38,615 bases of DNA from an uncultured Clostridium sp. (GTDB lineage: Bacteria; Bacillota; Clostridia; TANB77; CAG-508): assembly GCA_900555835.1 (NCBI GenBank), contig USMK01000014.1, forward strand, positions 1 to 38,615, in the 5' to 3' direction. Positions within the stretch are counted from its first letter, which is position 1, and each line of letters starts with the position of its first letter. The translations under genes were made by a program, and so were the position numbers. Positions 17,396-26,339 of this stretch are shown piece by piece. The notes below the pieces were generated by a model. That model made no database searches. It was not told where the DNA came from and worked only from the letters and a program-made list of their open reading frames with translations.

Positions 17396-17749
17396 TCATT
17401 TTTCGTTTATTTTTTCAATTACTTCTTTACATTCCTTCCAACTTAACTTTTCCATTACATCATAATCTTTTTCCAATTTTTCTAATATTTCAGGTGTTTT
17501 ATCTGTTGAACCTAAATCAGTTACTATTATATTATTTATATTTTCCTCTTTGCCATATATGAACCTAAATAATATGCTCCTTAAAATTCCCTCAATTTTC
17601 TCTTCTTGATTTTTAACAGCAATAATTAGATATATTCCTTTTGTTTGCAAATTTGTATGTATTACATTAAAATATATAGTTTTAACAATTTCTATAAAGC
17701 CATATATAGCAAGAGTCCATAAAATTCCAAATAAAATAAAATCTAGCAT
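17396..17749 (-). CDS. Short glycosyltransferase-2-like membrane protein
   Basis: A 117-residue protein with one N-terminal membrane helix (about 3-28), then a compact alpha/beta part: IYLIIAVKNQEEKIEG, NNIIVTDLGSTDKTPEIL. This matches the first strands of GT-A family 2 glycosyltransferases, including the nucleotide-binding D-x-x-S-T-D-x-T pattern, but the catalytic half is missing. It may be a conserved small regulator or a remnant; the frame is open with a good GGAGG ribosome site, so I keep it as a gene. The start codon is inside a 14-bp hairpin whose loop holds the ribosome site, so translation may be controlled. It is upstream of recD2 on the same strand, with a 38-base gap. Confidence 0.65.
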   Translation of the reverse strand: MLDFILFGILWTLAIYGFIEIVKTIYFNVIHTNLQTKGIYLIIAVKNQEEKIEGILRSILFRFIYGKEENINNIIVTDLGSTDKTPEILEKLEKDYDVMEKLSWKECKEVIEKINEK

Positions 17750-17783
17750 ATTACTTCCTCCTAAAAGTATAATATGCTAGATT
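17740..17783 (-). promoter_or_regulatory. Hairpin trapping a start codon, with T-rich tail
   Basis: Arms 17740-17753 and 17770-17783 are perfect reverse complements over 14 bases. On the minus strand the 16-base loop carries AGGAGGAAG and the 3' arm carries the ATG of the 117-residue ORF. The following bases are ATTTTATTTTATTT, so it can also act as a terminator for the upstream hydrolase gene. Confidence 0.6.
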
Positions 17784-17809
17784 GGCTTTTTGTGTGAGGC
17801 TTTTTAATT

Positions 17810-18700
17810 TTAAGCATTTGTTATAAATTTAAGCATTTGCTCTGCAACCTCTTGTTCTTTATCTGTATATCCATGATTTGCCCCTGTTATATATGAGATA
17901 TCTTTCTTTTGATTTAATATTTTTGAATTTACTAATTCTGCAAGTTCACTTGCAGGTTGTTCTATCATTTCAAACACAGTTCCCCATCTCATAAATAAAG
18001 GTGTATCTATGTTGTTTAGTTCTGTATAAGTATAATCTGCATCTGAATATCTTGCAAAATCAATTTTTTCGTTATCTCTAAAATATCTTAAATATGTTCT
18101 TACACTAAGTGGATGTATAAAACTTTCGTTTGGCATTAATTCTTCTTGTTTTCCCTCTTTTTCTTTCTCTATTGCATAATTAAGCATCCATTCATATTTA
18201 TCTCCTAAATTTACTTTTTGAGCTTTTGGAATATCTATCAAAGATAATAGCATTATTCCTTTTATTGCTTCTAAGTACTTTTTCTCATTTTTTTGTTTTA
18301 ATTTATTATATGTGTATACAACTTTTGTACAACCTAGACTATGTCCTTGTAGATAGATTTCTTCATATCCTAGTTTTAGCATTTTGCTAATTGCAGATTT
18401 TATATCATAATATGAATCTTGTACATCTTCATATGCTGTACCAGCCTTTTGTTTTGCATATATTCCGCCTATTTCTTTTGTAAGATATGATATTACATTA
18501 TTTCCTCTATTGTTAAAACTGAAAAAGTCTATATTGTTTTTAGTCATATTTTTAGCAATTATATCATCTCTTCTTTTTAAGCAATCACTTGTCATTCCAT
18601 GAATAGATATTACAACTTTTTTAGTTTCTTCTCCTTTATGCAAAAGTCCAACAAGCTCTGCTTTGTCCTCTGTTTCAAAAAATATTTTTTCTATATTCAT
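17810..18700 (-). CDS. Alpha/beta hydrolase
   Basis: A 296-residue alpha/beta hydrolase. The oxyanion region VVISIHGMTSD is near residue 30, the nucleophile elbow is GHSLG (about 118-122), and the catalytic His is probably in ISYITGANHGYTDKEQE near the C-terminus. Length and the segment FFSFNNRGNN resemble small esterase/acyltransferase types. No signal peptide is present, so it is cytoplasmic. The substrate is unknown. The start follows TAGGAGGAAAAA. The polysaccharide deacetylase lies nine bases downstream of this gene's ATG end on the upstream side of the transcript, in the same direction, so the two probably form an operon. Confidence 0.85.
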   Translation of the reverse strand: MNIEKIFFETEDKAELVGLLHKGEETKKVVISIHGMTSDCLKRRDDIIAKNMTKNNIDFFSFNNRGNNVISYLTKEIGGIYAKQKAGTAYEDVQDSYYDIKSAISKMLKLGYEEIYLQGHSLGCTKVVYTYNKLKQKNEKKYLEAIKGIMLLSLIDIPKAQKVNLGDKYEWMLNYAIEKEKEGKQEELMPNESFIHPLSVRTYLRYFRDNEKIDFARYSDADYTYTELNNIDTPLFMRWGTVFEMIEQPASELAELVNSKILNQKKDISYITGANHGYTDKEQEVAEQMLKFITNA

Positions 18701-18709
18701 TTTTTCCTC

Positions 18710-19519
18710 CTAAAATGGCATTAGTAAACGTAATGCAAATTTCCATACTTCCATTCCATGTGATGCATTAAGTCTTGGTATTTGGTAAATATCGTCTTTT
18801 AACGTCGCTTTTCTATATTCCTTATTTGTAGGGCCATATATAAAAGCCATTTTGTAATTTGTTGTCTTTAACGCATTTATCATATTTTCATTATATTGAC
18901 CAAATGGATAGCAATACACATCTGTATCTGTTATTTTTTCTCTAAAATTAGTTGCATCTTGTTTTAGTGTTTCTATATCTTGCTTTATTGCTCCTTCATT
19001 GTGCAATTTGTATGAATGAGAACAAATTTCTATATTAGGAAATTCTTGTTTTACTTGTTCTAACATTTCTAATGACATATATGTTTTTACATTTCCTGTC
19101 CATTCTGTTTCTACTGAGTTCTCTATAAATTCTCCTGCCACAAATACAGTTGCATTCATATTATATTTTTTAAGCAATGGAAAAGCATAATGTGCATTTG
19201 ATAAAAATCCATCATCAAAGGTTATTAAAACACTTTTGTATGGTAACTTTATTTCTCCATTTTTCCATTTATAAAATTCGTCTGTTGTAAGTGTTTTGTA
19301 ATTATGTTTTTGTAAATATTTTAGTTGCTCCTCAAAATTATCTACTGTTATTATCCAATCTGCTTCATCTGGATAATTTGCTTTCTCCTCAGCAGTAGCA
19401 ACATTATGATAGCATATTACTGCTACACTAGGGTTTATTTTTATATAGATTATAAACCCTAATATGGCAACTGCAATTATTATTAAAATCGTTAATAAGA
19501 CCTTATACATTGTTTTCAT
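18710..19519 (-). CDS. Polysaccharide deacetylase (NodB domain), membrane anchored
   Basis: A 269-residue carbohydrate esterase 4 family protein. An N-terminal membrane helix (about 6-28) anchors or exports it. The NodB domain begins at VAVICYHNVA; the metal and catalytic motif is ITFDDGF near residue 101, followed by NATVFVAGEF and the second metal motif EICSHSYKLH. It ends with a shortened segment, WKFALRLLMPF, also hydrophobic. Removal of N- or O-acetyl groups from cell-wall or exopolysaccharide is expected. The start follows TAGGAGCAATAAAA. The hydrolase gene follows nine bases after the stop, suggesting one transcript. Confidence 0.9.
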   Translation of the reverse strand: MKTMYKVLLTILIIIAVAILGFIIYIKINPSVAVICYHNVATAEEKANYPDEADWIITVDNFEEQLKYLQKHNYKTLTTDEFYKWKNGEIKLPYKSVLITFDDGFLSNAHYAFPLLKKYNMNATVFVAGEFIENSVETEWTGNVKTYMSLEMLEQVKQEFPNIEICSHSYKLHNEGAIKQDIETLKQDATNFREKITDTDVYCYPFGQYNENMINALKTTNYKMAFIYGPTNKEYRKATLKDDIYQIPRLNASHGMEVWKFALRLLMPF

Positions 19520-19644
19520 TTTTATTGCTCCTATCTTTTTCTATTTAATATATACTTAATTTTTACTTTTGTAAAGATATCTTTATAATATTGTACAAAA
19601 TCATGTTTCTTGTGTCCTCAATTATTGTATTTTAAAACATTTTT

Positions 19645-20203
19645 TTATTCCATTTTCTTACATTCAGTTTCTGCATTTATACATTTTTGTGGATTTTTAA
19701 AACTCAAATACCAATTCATACCATTTCTTTCTTTTTGTATTTGTTCATTTCTTGCTACTAATTCCTCAAATGTTCTTGGTGGTGGCATTATGATTGGCTC
19801 ACATGGTATCCAATTTGCGGGAGTTGAAGCATTATTTTCTTTTGCTGTTTGCAAAGCTTCTATTGTTCTTATTATTTCTGGAATGTATCTTCCTATGTTC
19901 ATTGGATATACTAAAATTACTCTTATTACTCCTTCATCATCTATAATAAATACATTTCTAACGGTTTCTGTTGTGCTTACATCATTTGAAATCATTCCGT
20001 ATTTTCTAGCAATTTGCCCATTTCTATCAGCGATTATTGGAAATGGAACTCTTATACCTGTTTTACAAAAAATATCATAAACCCACGCCAAATGTGATGA
20101 ATTACTATCTACACTTAAACCTATCAAATAAGTATTTAGTCTTTCAAAATATGTATTCATTTTACTAAATGCTATCATTTCTGTTGTGCATACGGGGGTA
20201 AAA
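19645..20203 (-). pseudogene. Peroxiredoxin, 3' fragment (split by the integrative element)
   Basis: The C-terminal 181 residues of an AhpC/TSA peroxiredoxin (Prx6/1-Cys-like), starting at the peroxidatic site: FTPV-Cys then TTEMIAFSKM. Later parts are LIGLSVDSNSSHLAW, FPIIADRNGQIARKYG and NVFIIDDEGVIR, followed by the long C-terminal arm of this subfamily. The frame is fully open. Its 5' partner is at 31229-31387; joining the two gives about 233 residues with no gap or overlap. In this state the fragment has no promoter or ribosome site of its own. A TTG just inside the element is in frame but lacks a ribosome site. The open frame implies recent insertion or selection for precise excision. 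Confidence 0.93.
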
Positions 20204-20220
20204 GCCTTCAATTTGGGGAT
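20189..20220. other. Attachment site, left junction (core plus inner arm)
   Basis: Core CATACGGGGGTAAAA at 20189-20203 is identical to 31230-31244. Five bases inside lies CAATTTGGGG (20209-20218), the reverse complement of CCCCAAATTG at the right end. Together the two inner arms and the core form a symmetric attP, as expected for a serine integrase. The recombinase stop codon is 20 bases inside the core. Confidence 0.88.
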
Positions 20221-20222
20221 AA

Positions 20223-21795
20223 TTATATTAATCGGCTAATTTCAGGTTTTAGCTCGAATTTCACACTTTTATCGTGATAAATCCATATTTTATCAATTAA
20301 ACACTCTAAAATATATCTATTGGGTTCATTAGATTTTATAATATCATCAAAATATTCTATTGCCGTTTTTAATTTTTTTATTTTTTCTGTGTCTAAATCT
20401 TCTTGCTGTTGCTCTAATAATTTTTGTAATTGTTCTATACGATTAGTTTTGTCTTTTTCCAATTCTTTATATGTATTTTCAATCATTTCTCGTTGATACT
20501 CATTTGTAGTGTTAGTTAAATCTTTAATTTTTTGACTAATCAAAACTTTGTATTCAGCATTTAGGTTTTCAATTTCAAATTTTATTTTTTCTTTATTATT
20601 TGTTTTAGCATTAGTTTTTGTTTGAAGCTGTATTTTATTTATTTCATCTATGTATTTATTTTTAGTGAATTTTAAAAATTCTTTGAAATGTATAATTATA
20701 TCTGATTCTTTAATTTCATGGCATTTACATCTAGCTTTACCATAAGTTCTATATTGTGAACATTCATAACCTTTCTGAGATTGTTTTCTAGTTATAGTTA
20801 TGCCACTTACTCCAAAACCACAATCACCACACCTGCAAAATCCTGAAAAGTAATAATTTCTTTTTCTCGTACTCGATGTGCTTTTTGTATTTACCTTTCT
20901 TTTTCTTATTTCTTGAGCTAAATTAAATGTTTCTTTAGATATAATTGCTTCATGATGATTTTCAAATACAAAATGTTCTTCCTCTGGAAGTTTTATTGCT
21001 TTGCCTCTTATGGATACAGTCTTTTTCTTATGAGTTCTAAGTGTGCCACAATATACATCATTCTCTAAAATATTTCTTATCATATATGTGGACCATAATT
21101 TTTGAACAGGATGTTTATATATTCTGCCTCTTTCTAGATGTTTCATTTGATAGTAAGCCGATGGAGTTAGATAATTATATTTACTATTTAAAATATCGCA
21201 AATTTTCTTTCTTCCAATTCCTTCTTCGGTATATAACTTATATATTAATTCTATAACAGGTCGTACTTCTTCATCAACATATAGCTTTGTTATATCTTCT
21301 GGATCTTTTATATATCCATAATAATTTCCCATAATTAATCTTCCTGTTTTTTGTTTAGAATACATATGGTCTCTAGTTTTTCTTGAACAATCCTTAACAT
21401 ATCTTTCATTAAACCATGTTGTTATTCCAATAGTATCATCTCTATCATTTAAAACATCATAAGTTCCACCCATTTCAGAAACTAATATTAAATTTTTTTG
21501 GATATTCTTAAACTCATCTATTAAAACTAATACTCGTCCGTTATGTCTTCCAATTCTTGATAAATCCTTTGCTATGACTACATCAATTTTTCCTCCTTTT
21601 ACTTTTTCAATCATTTTTGAAAATGCAGGTCTATTAAAGGTATATCCCGAAACATTGTCATCTATGTAGAAGTCTGAGATAGTCCAATTACGAGAAGTTG
21701 CATAATCTTGAATAATTCTTTTTTGTTCTTCAATACTTGCATAGTTTTCTTTATCTTCATCTCTAGACAATCTACAATATCCGTACAACTGTCAT
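20223..21795 (-). CDS. Large serine recombinase (integrase), +1 frameshift at CGG near the start
   Basis: About 523 residues. The resolvase domain begins with YCRLSRDEDKENYASIEEQ, whose Ser in RLS is the nucleophile; VVIAKDLSRIGRH holds the conserved Arg and DLSR motif. The recombinase domain and a zinc ribbon (FCRCGDCG, then YECSQYRTYGKARCKC) follow, then a long coiled coil (about 385-460) and a short C-terminal tail. The best start is ATG at 21795, five bases after GGAGG. It encodes MTVV and meets an in-frame CGG at 21781-21783; in frame a stop follows two codons later, whereas skipping the C gives GGA TAT TGT and the intact enzyme. A TTG at 21788 is an alternative start but is poorly spaced from the ribosome site. 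It performs site-specific integration and probably excision at the peroxiredoxin site. Confidence 0.92.
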
Positions 21796-21835
21796 TTTAT
21801 CCTCCAAATCTCGCCTGATATTGCTTGTTTTCATG

Positions 21836-22051
21836 TTAGCATACATTTCTATTTAATTCCGCTTGTTTCGTAATTATTTTTTCAAGGATCTCGGGATAAT
21901 TCTCTTTTCCACTTACGAAAGTAGCCACGCTATATTTTTCTTGTTTATACTTTTTAACTAAATCTTTTGTTTCTTTTTTCTGGAGTTCTTCTTCTGTCAA
22001 ATAAATTTGAACATACTTCGTGCCTTGTATTTCTGTATTTGTAAGTTTCAT
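21836..22051 (-). CDS. Small ORF upstream of the integrase
   Basis: A 71-residue protein, not recognised as a named family. It contains KYVQIYLTEEE, a Lys-rich helix, then VATFVSGKENYPEILEKII, suggesting a small mixed alpha/beta fold. It lies directly upstream of the recombinase in the same direction, the usual place of small partner genes in serine-integrase elements, so a role in expression or excision control is possible but unproven. The start follows GGAAGGTAAAATAAATT. Length and position are its only other clues. Confidence 0.6.
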   Translation of the reverse strand: MKLTNTEIQGTKYVQIYLTEEELQKKETKDLVKKYKQEKYSVATFVSGKENYPEILEKIITKQAELNRNVC

Positions 22052-22125
22052 AATTTATTTTACCTTCCCGAAGTTAAATCTACACAACCTAACTCCTTCA
22101 TAACATTATTAATAAATGTTATGCT

Positions 22126-22150
22126 AAAAAGAGAATTGTTATCTCTTTTT
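22126..22150. terminator. Bidirectional terminator-like hairpin
   Basis: AAAAAGAGA (22126-22134) pairs with TCTCTTTTT (22142-22150) around a seven-base loop. T runs occur on both strands. It lies 75 bases upstream of the small ORF next to the integrase. The DNA from 22151 to 22283 holds nothing else I can identify. Confidence 0.5.
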
Positions 22151-22283
22151 ATTTTAAATTACAATATAGAAATAGAGTAAAACTTTTTCATGTTTATCAA
22201 ATTGCATCACCTCACATTTCTATATATATGAAGCCAAAAATTTTATCAAATGTTGCAAATTTTTAAAATTTTTTCGTTTTTTT

Positions 22284-22357
22284 CAAACTTTTTTAAAGTT
22301 TGCAGGAACAGGGAGTCACCCAAAACTCCCATTTACGCCTAAAAGCGTGGCTTTTAG
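22284..22357. repeat. Three-hairpin structured motif, copy 1
   Basis: Hairpin A is CAAACTTT-TTT-AAAGTTTG. Then comes CAGGAACA, hairpin B GGGAGT/ACTCCC (22311-22330), a linker ATTTACG, and hairpin C CTAAAAGC-GTG-GCTTTTAG (22339-22357). Copy 2 at 30101-30178 has the same order, the same TTTGCAGGAACAGGGAGT segment, and different bases in stems A and C that still pair. The copies lie on either side of the cargo block, in the same orientation. Confidence 0.75.
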
Positions 22358-22367
22358 CAGGATACTC

Positions 22368-22402
22368 AAAAAATATAGAGGCGACATTTTGACGCCCCTA
22401 TA
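22368..22402 (-). terminator. Terminator of the VanZ-like gene
   Basis: On the minus strand TATAGGGGCG pairs with CGCCTCTATA through one G-U pair, followed by TTTTTT. The wobble pair indicates minus-strand use. It lies 34 bases after the stop. Confidence 0.8.
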
Positions 22403-22435
22403 AAATTATAGAACTATTATATAACTTGTAATTTG

Positions 22436-23512
22436 TCAATTACTCATATCTTTCTTCTGTTTGATAAATTCTATGTTATTTTTTTCTAAATCTTCAATAG
22501 TTATATCTCCATATTCTAAAGATGATTTTACAGTTTCTTGATAACCATTAGAATATATAACTATTACATATTTACTTTTTTCGCAAGGAAAATAATATAT
22601 ATATTCTTTATCTTCATAAAATTGTTCTAATGCAGTATTACATGTAATATTTTCTTCTTTTGTTTTATCTATTATCTTTAAGTGTGTAAAAGTTTGACTA
22701 TTTTTATCTATATACTTATTTTCACTTATAAAAACAACTCCAATAATACAGATAATTGGTATTAAAATAATAATAATCTTTTTTATTAAATCTTTATAAT
22801 CAATTTTATTTTTTTCTAAAAGGACTATGTTTCTTAAAAATTTGTTTATAGATGATATTCGCAATATTACAAACATAATTAATGAACCTAATACATTTAG
22901 AATCACATCATCAATATCACAGCAACCAGATATTGTAATAAATTGCAATAGTTCAATACCCACAACTATACAAATCATTGTTAGTAAAAAGTTTTTTAAT
23001 TTCTTTTGTTTTTCAAATAATATTGGTAAGAAAAAGGCAAAAGGCATTAAAGCAACTGCATTTCCTAGAATATTATATATAAATATATATGGTGCAATAT
23101 CTCCACTAATAAATTTTGTAATGTAACCAAAAATTGTTTTAAATGGAATTAAATTAAATGAGTTAGACATATAGTTTTTAAACAACTCACTATTCCAATT
23201 TAATATATTAAAATCTCCTCTAAAAAAATAATCATCAAATAAAGTAAGTGTTGATAACAATATAATATATAAAATAAACCATATACCTATATTTATTTTT
23301 AAAACTTTATTCTTATATTTTTCATCTATATATTTAGTTAAAGCTAATCCACCAAAATACATAATAAGACAACTTAATAGTAATAATACTATTCTTCCAG
23401 TTGGACTTAAACGTAATAATTCATTAAACTCTAAACTAAAATAATATATTAAAATAATTATAGCAATCAAATATAATACCATACTTGCCATTAAACTTAT
23501 TTTTTTCTTCAT
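22436..23512 (-). CDS. VanZ-like membrane protein with extracytoplasmic tail
   Basis: A 358-residue protein with about six to seven membrane helices. The central region carries VanZ family marks: NLIPFKTIFGYI, NILGNAVALMPFAFFLP, then GIELLQF and CDIDDVILNVLGS. VanZ of Tn1546 gives low-level teicoplanin resistance by an unknown mechanism; most VanZ-like proteins are uncharacterised. After a last helix near residue 255 an extra segment of about 95 residues (from NKYIDKNSQTF) probably lies outside the membrane, which is unusual for the family. It is the last cargo gene before its terminator and copy 1 of the hairpin motif. The ribosome site is weak (AGAAAGAAG). Confidence 0.82.
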   Translation of the reverse strand: MKKKISLMASMVLYLIAIIILIYYFSLEFNELLRLSPTGRIVLLLLSCLIMYFGGLALTKYIDEKYKNKVLKINIGIWFILYIILLSTLTLFDDYFFRGDFNILNWNSELFKNYMSNSFNLIPFKTIFGYITKFISGDIAPYIFIYNILGNAVALMPFAFFLPILFEKQKKLKNFLLTMICIVVGIELLQFITISGCCDIDDVILNVLGSLIMFVILRISSINKFLRNIVLLEKNKIDYKDLIKKIIIILIPIICIIGVVFISENKYIDKNSQTFTHLKIIDKTKEENITCNTALEQFYEDKEYIYYFPCEKSKYVIVIYSNGYQETVKSSLEYGDITIEDLEKNNIEFIKQKKDMSN

Positions 23513-23567
23513 ATATCAACACTTCTTTCTCAACGATAACTTTCTAATTGTAAGTTATATCTATATT

Positions 23568-24518
23568 TTATCTAACATCATTTAATGTCATTTCTTTTGT
23601 CCCAATATACACATCTCTATTTCCTTCTATTGTATGACATTTTATTATTGTATAATTCTCATAGTGATATTCCATACTTCCACCATCTTTATACATATCT
23701 CCTGTTATCTTGTTATTATCTAAATCTTTATTTGCTTTTTGTATTATTTCTTCCATTGTTATTTTACTTTCTAATAATGCATCTTTTAAAGAATATTCTT
23801 TACCATCAATTTTGATATTTACACTTCCATCATATGCATATATAGTATAATTATATTTGTCCGTTTCTGATTTATCTAATACAACATAAATTTTATTATA
23901 GCTGTCTATTGGTTGTCTATCTTTGAAAAGTATTTCAAAGTTTTCAGCAGATTTTATTTCAATTTTTGTTGCTTTAACTTGTGCTGGATAACTTTCCAGT
24001 ATAGTACCATCATAAGTTATTTTCACATTAGTTCCAATGGTATAAAGTGCATCATTATTTTCTCCTAAACCTACAGAAATTTTATCTGCTGATTTTCTTT
24101 CTTCTTCATTCTCGTTTGGCTCTACTATAATATATTTTGCATTAGATTCAATTACTTTTCCATAAAAATAACTTTCTTCATTATTTTCTATGTTTGTATC
24201 TTGCCATTCATATTTTTGTCTATATTCTTCTTCAAATGCAAACAAGCCTTGTCCTAAACTTATTGGAAAATACTTGTTGTTCATTATAAAAGAGTAAGTT
24301 TTATTATTCGCATCCTTAAACTTTATTGAATAACCACCAAAACTAGAACTCCATTCTATATCTACATATTCTAGTTGCATTTTAGGAAAGTTTTTTTCTA
24401 AATAATTAGATGCAGATATTCGTGCAATTCGTTTTGGAATTATACCATTCCCCCATAATCCTACTATAACAATTAAAATTAAAACTATAAAAATAATAAT
24501 TATTTTTCTTTTTTCCAT
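23568..24518 (-). CDS. Membrane-anchored exported protein with DUF3221-like domain
   Basis: A 316-residue protein. A hydrophobic N-terminal helix (about 5-25) anchors it, and the rest should lie outside the cell. Residues about 118-195 (SYFYGKVIESNAKYIIVEP to VKATKIEIK) resemble the OB-like DUF3221 fold: a strand-rich domain with a TIGTNVKITYDG turn. The C-terminal third has an acidic, Tyr-rich part ending in KEMTLNDVR. Function is unknown. A second protein with a similar domain is in the same cargo (29263-30018). The start follows AAAGTGAGGTAATCTT. The VanZ-like gene follows 55 bases downstream in the same direction. Confidence 0.65.
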   Translation of the reverse strand: MEKRKIIIIFIVLILIVIVGLWGNGIIPKRIARISASNYLEKNFPKMQLEYVDIEWSSSFGGYSIKFKDANNKTYSFIMNNKYFPISLGQGLFAFEEEYRQKYEWQDTNIENNEESYFYGKVIESNAKYIIVEPNENEEERKSADKISVGLGENNDALYTIGTNVKITYDGTILESYPAQVKATKIEIKSAENFEILFKDRQPIDSYNKIYVVLDKSETDKYNYTIYAYDGSVNIKIDGKEYSLKDALLESKITMEEIIQKANKDLDNNKITGDMYKDGGSMEYHYENYTIIKCHTIEGNRDVYIGTKEMTLNDVR

Positions 24519-24576
24519 AAGATTACCTCACTTTCAAATTACTAGTTTTTTTCTATTCATATCTGTAATTTTATCG

Positions 24577-25125
24577 CTAAATATCTTTTATAATCTTACA
24601 AGGATTTCCTACTGCTACTACATTTGATGGAATATCTTTTGTAACTACACTTCCTGCTCCAATTATAGTATTATCTCCTATTGTAACACCAGGCATAACG
24701 CATACATTTCCACCAATCCATACATCATTTCCTACTACTATCGGCTTTGCAAACTCTGCTTTTCTTCTTGTTTCTTTATCTATTGGATGTCCTGATGTGT
24801 AAAATCCACAAATTGGTCCAATTTGAACATTATTTCCAAAAGTTACTTTATTGGCATCTAATATTACTAAATTATGATTTGAATAAAACTTTTCTCCAAT
24901 TTCTATATTAAATCCATAATCACAATAAAAATTTGGCATTATCATAAATTCATTTCCAGTTTTTGAAAAAAGTTTCTTTATAATTTAATTCCCTTTTTCT
25001 ATATCTTCAATACATAAATTATTATATTGATTACAAAGTTTTTTAGCTTTTATTAATTCATCTACTAATTGTTTATCACTTGAATCATACAATTCTCCAT
25101 TTAACATTTTTGCTTTTTCTGTCAT
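24577..25125 (-). pseudogene. Maltose/galactoside O-acetyltransferase interrupted by one stop codon
   Basis: A left-handed beta-helix acetyltransferase of about 182 codons. The N-terminal Mac domain starts MTEKAKMLNGELYDSSD at 25125 after a GGAGG site. The hexapeptide part includes FYCDYGFNIEIG, VWIGGNVCVMPGVTIGDN, TIIGAGSVVTKDIP and NVVAVGNPCK, with the catalytic His in YTSGHPID. A TAA at 24985-24987 lies in the same frame between EKGN and IIKKLFSKTGNEF, so one nonsense codon splits an otherwise intact gene. It may be a recent pseudogene, be read through at a low level, or be a sequence error. It would acetylate a sugar hydroxyl with acetyl-CoA. No CGG is involved. Confidence 0.85.
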
Positions 25126-25156
25126 AAATTTTTTCCTCCAATCATAACAAAAATTA

Positions 25157-25617
25157 CTATTTATAAATTTCAATAAATTTATTCAAGTTTTCTTGATGAT
25201 AATTTGCACCTTTAACCTTTTTAGCAGAGTTCATTACATATTTTGTGCCATCATTTAGAATAATGGTAATTCTTTTATATATAAAATCTTCATTTTTAAT
25301 TTTTATTTTCTTAATCTCTTCTGGCTTTATATCAATATATCCATTAATATCAATTTGCATAACTCTATGGTCATCAAGTATAATGGGGATTGACAAATTT
25401 CATTTTCATTCTTATTAACAAAATATCCACTTATACTATTTTTTTGTTTAGCCACCTCAATTAGTCCTCCAACTGCTCCAAGAGCTATCGGTAATGCTGA
25501 TTTAGGTTTGAAGGTGCCAAAGCAATAATTATATTCATTTCCAAAACGATTGATTCTTTTAAATAAATTTTCTACATTTTCAAGCACCATATACTTTTCA
25601 TTATTGTATTCTTCCAT
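25157..25617 (-). pseudogene. Unrecognised cargo protein broken by a frameshift
   Basis: Two overlapping frames look like one protein of about 152 residues. The first frame (from 25617, SD AAAGGAG) gives MEEYNNEKYMVLENVENL, a Gly/Ala-rich segment PIALGAVGGLIEVAKQ and GYFVNKNENEI. The second gives PIILDDHRVMQIDINGY, KRITIILNDGTKY and ends at FIEIYK. The change is -1 and falls in a CCCC run near 25382-25386; one more C would join the frames as CQSPIILDD. This differs from the CGG sites (which are +1), so I treat it as an ordinary deletion or sequencing error. The strand-rich C-terminus could be PH- or GRAM-like. I cannot name the family. Confidence 0.6.
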
Positions 25618-25670
25618 ATTTTTGACGCTCCTTTACGAATTACTATTTATTATTTTTATGAAAATACAAT

Positions 25671-26258
25671 TTACTTATATAACCTTAAAACTTGATATTG
25701 ATATGCTTCATCATTTTCTATATAGCCAATTGAAATACCCTTTCCATTATTTGCTGTTTTACCAGAGTTAGTTTTTTTCTTTGCATCTTCTAATAATTTA
25801 TCAATTTCTGAATCCGTTATTTCACTATTATTTGCTTTAATTAAATGTTTAATGTATGAAATAGCATCTGATTCGTATTTGCTAGTTTTATCTACATATA
25901 AAAACGTATAGTTTACAGTTTCTTTTGTTTTATCTCCAGTATATTTTTCTGGAACAACTACTAAATAAACTCCCTCAATCAAACCATACCAATATTCATT
26001 GTTACTTTCAGTTAGATAATCCGTTGATGCTGGATTTAATGAGGAACTATCATTATCCATTACTTGTGTATTAAATTTAGCTACTAGTACATCAATATTT
26101 TCTTTTTCAACCCAACCGTATTTTCTTTGAGTTTCCTCTAACCCTTTTTTTGCTTCTTCCAAATCCTTCTTTGAAAATTGAACTATTGCAATACATATAG
26201 CTACAAAAACAATTACAAATATAACAACACAAACTCCTATGATTTTTTTCTTATTCAT
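25671..26258 (-). CDS. Membrane-anchored hypothetical protein
   Basis: A 195-residue protein, not recognised. The start at 26258 follows GTAGGAGGAAAATTAAAT; a longer frame upstream has no ribosome site. Residues about 5-28 are a membrane helix with IGVCVVIFVIVFVAICI. A short charged helix follows, then an extracytoplasmic domain with YWGLIEGVYLVVVPEKY and NYTFLYVDKTSKY, then an acidic region and a final strand with YQYQVLRLYK. The layout (anchor plus small exported domain) is shared with three other cargo proteins here. Function is unknown. Confidence 0.6.
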   Translation of the reverse strand: MNKKKIIGVCVVIFVIVFVAICIAIVQFSKKDLEEAKKGLEETQRKYGWVEKENIDVLVAKFNTQVMDNDSSSLNPASTDYLTESNNEYWYGLIEGVYLVVVPEKYTGDKTKETVNYTFLYVDKTSKYESDAISYIKHLIKANNSEITDSEIDKLLEDAKKKTNSGKTANNGKGISIGYIENDEAYQYQVLRLYK

Positions 26259-26339
26259 ATTTAATTTTCCTCCTACTTTTTTGTTCGTTTTATCACAAAA
26301 GCAGATAATTATCAACTTATTACCTGCTCAAAAAATTTG

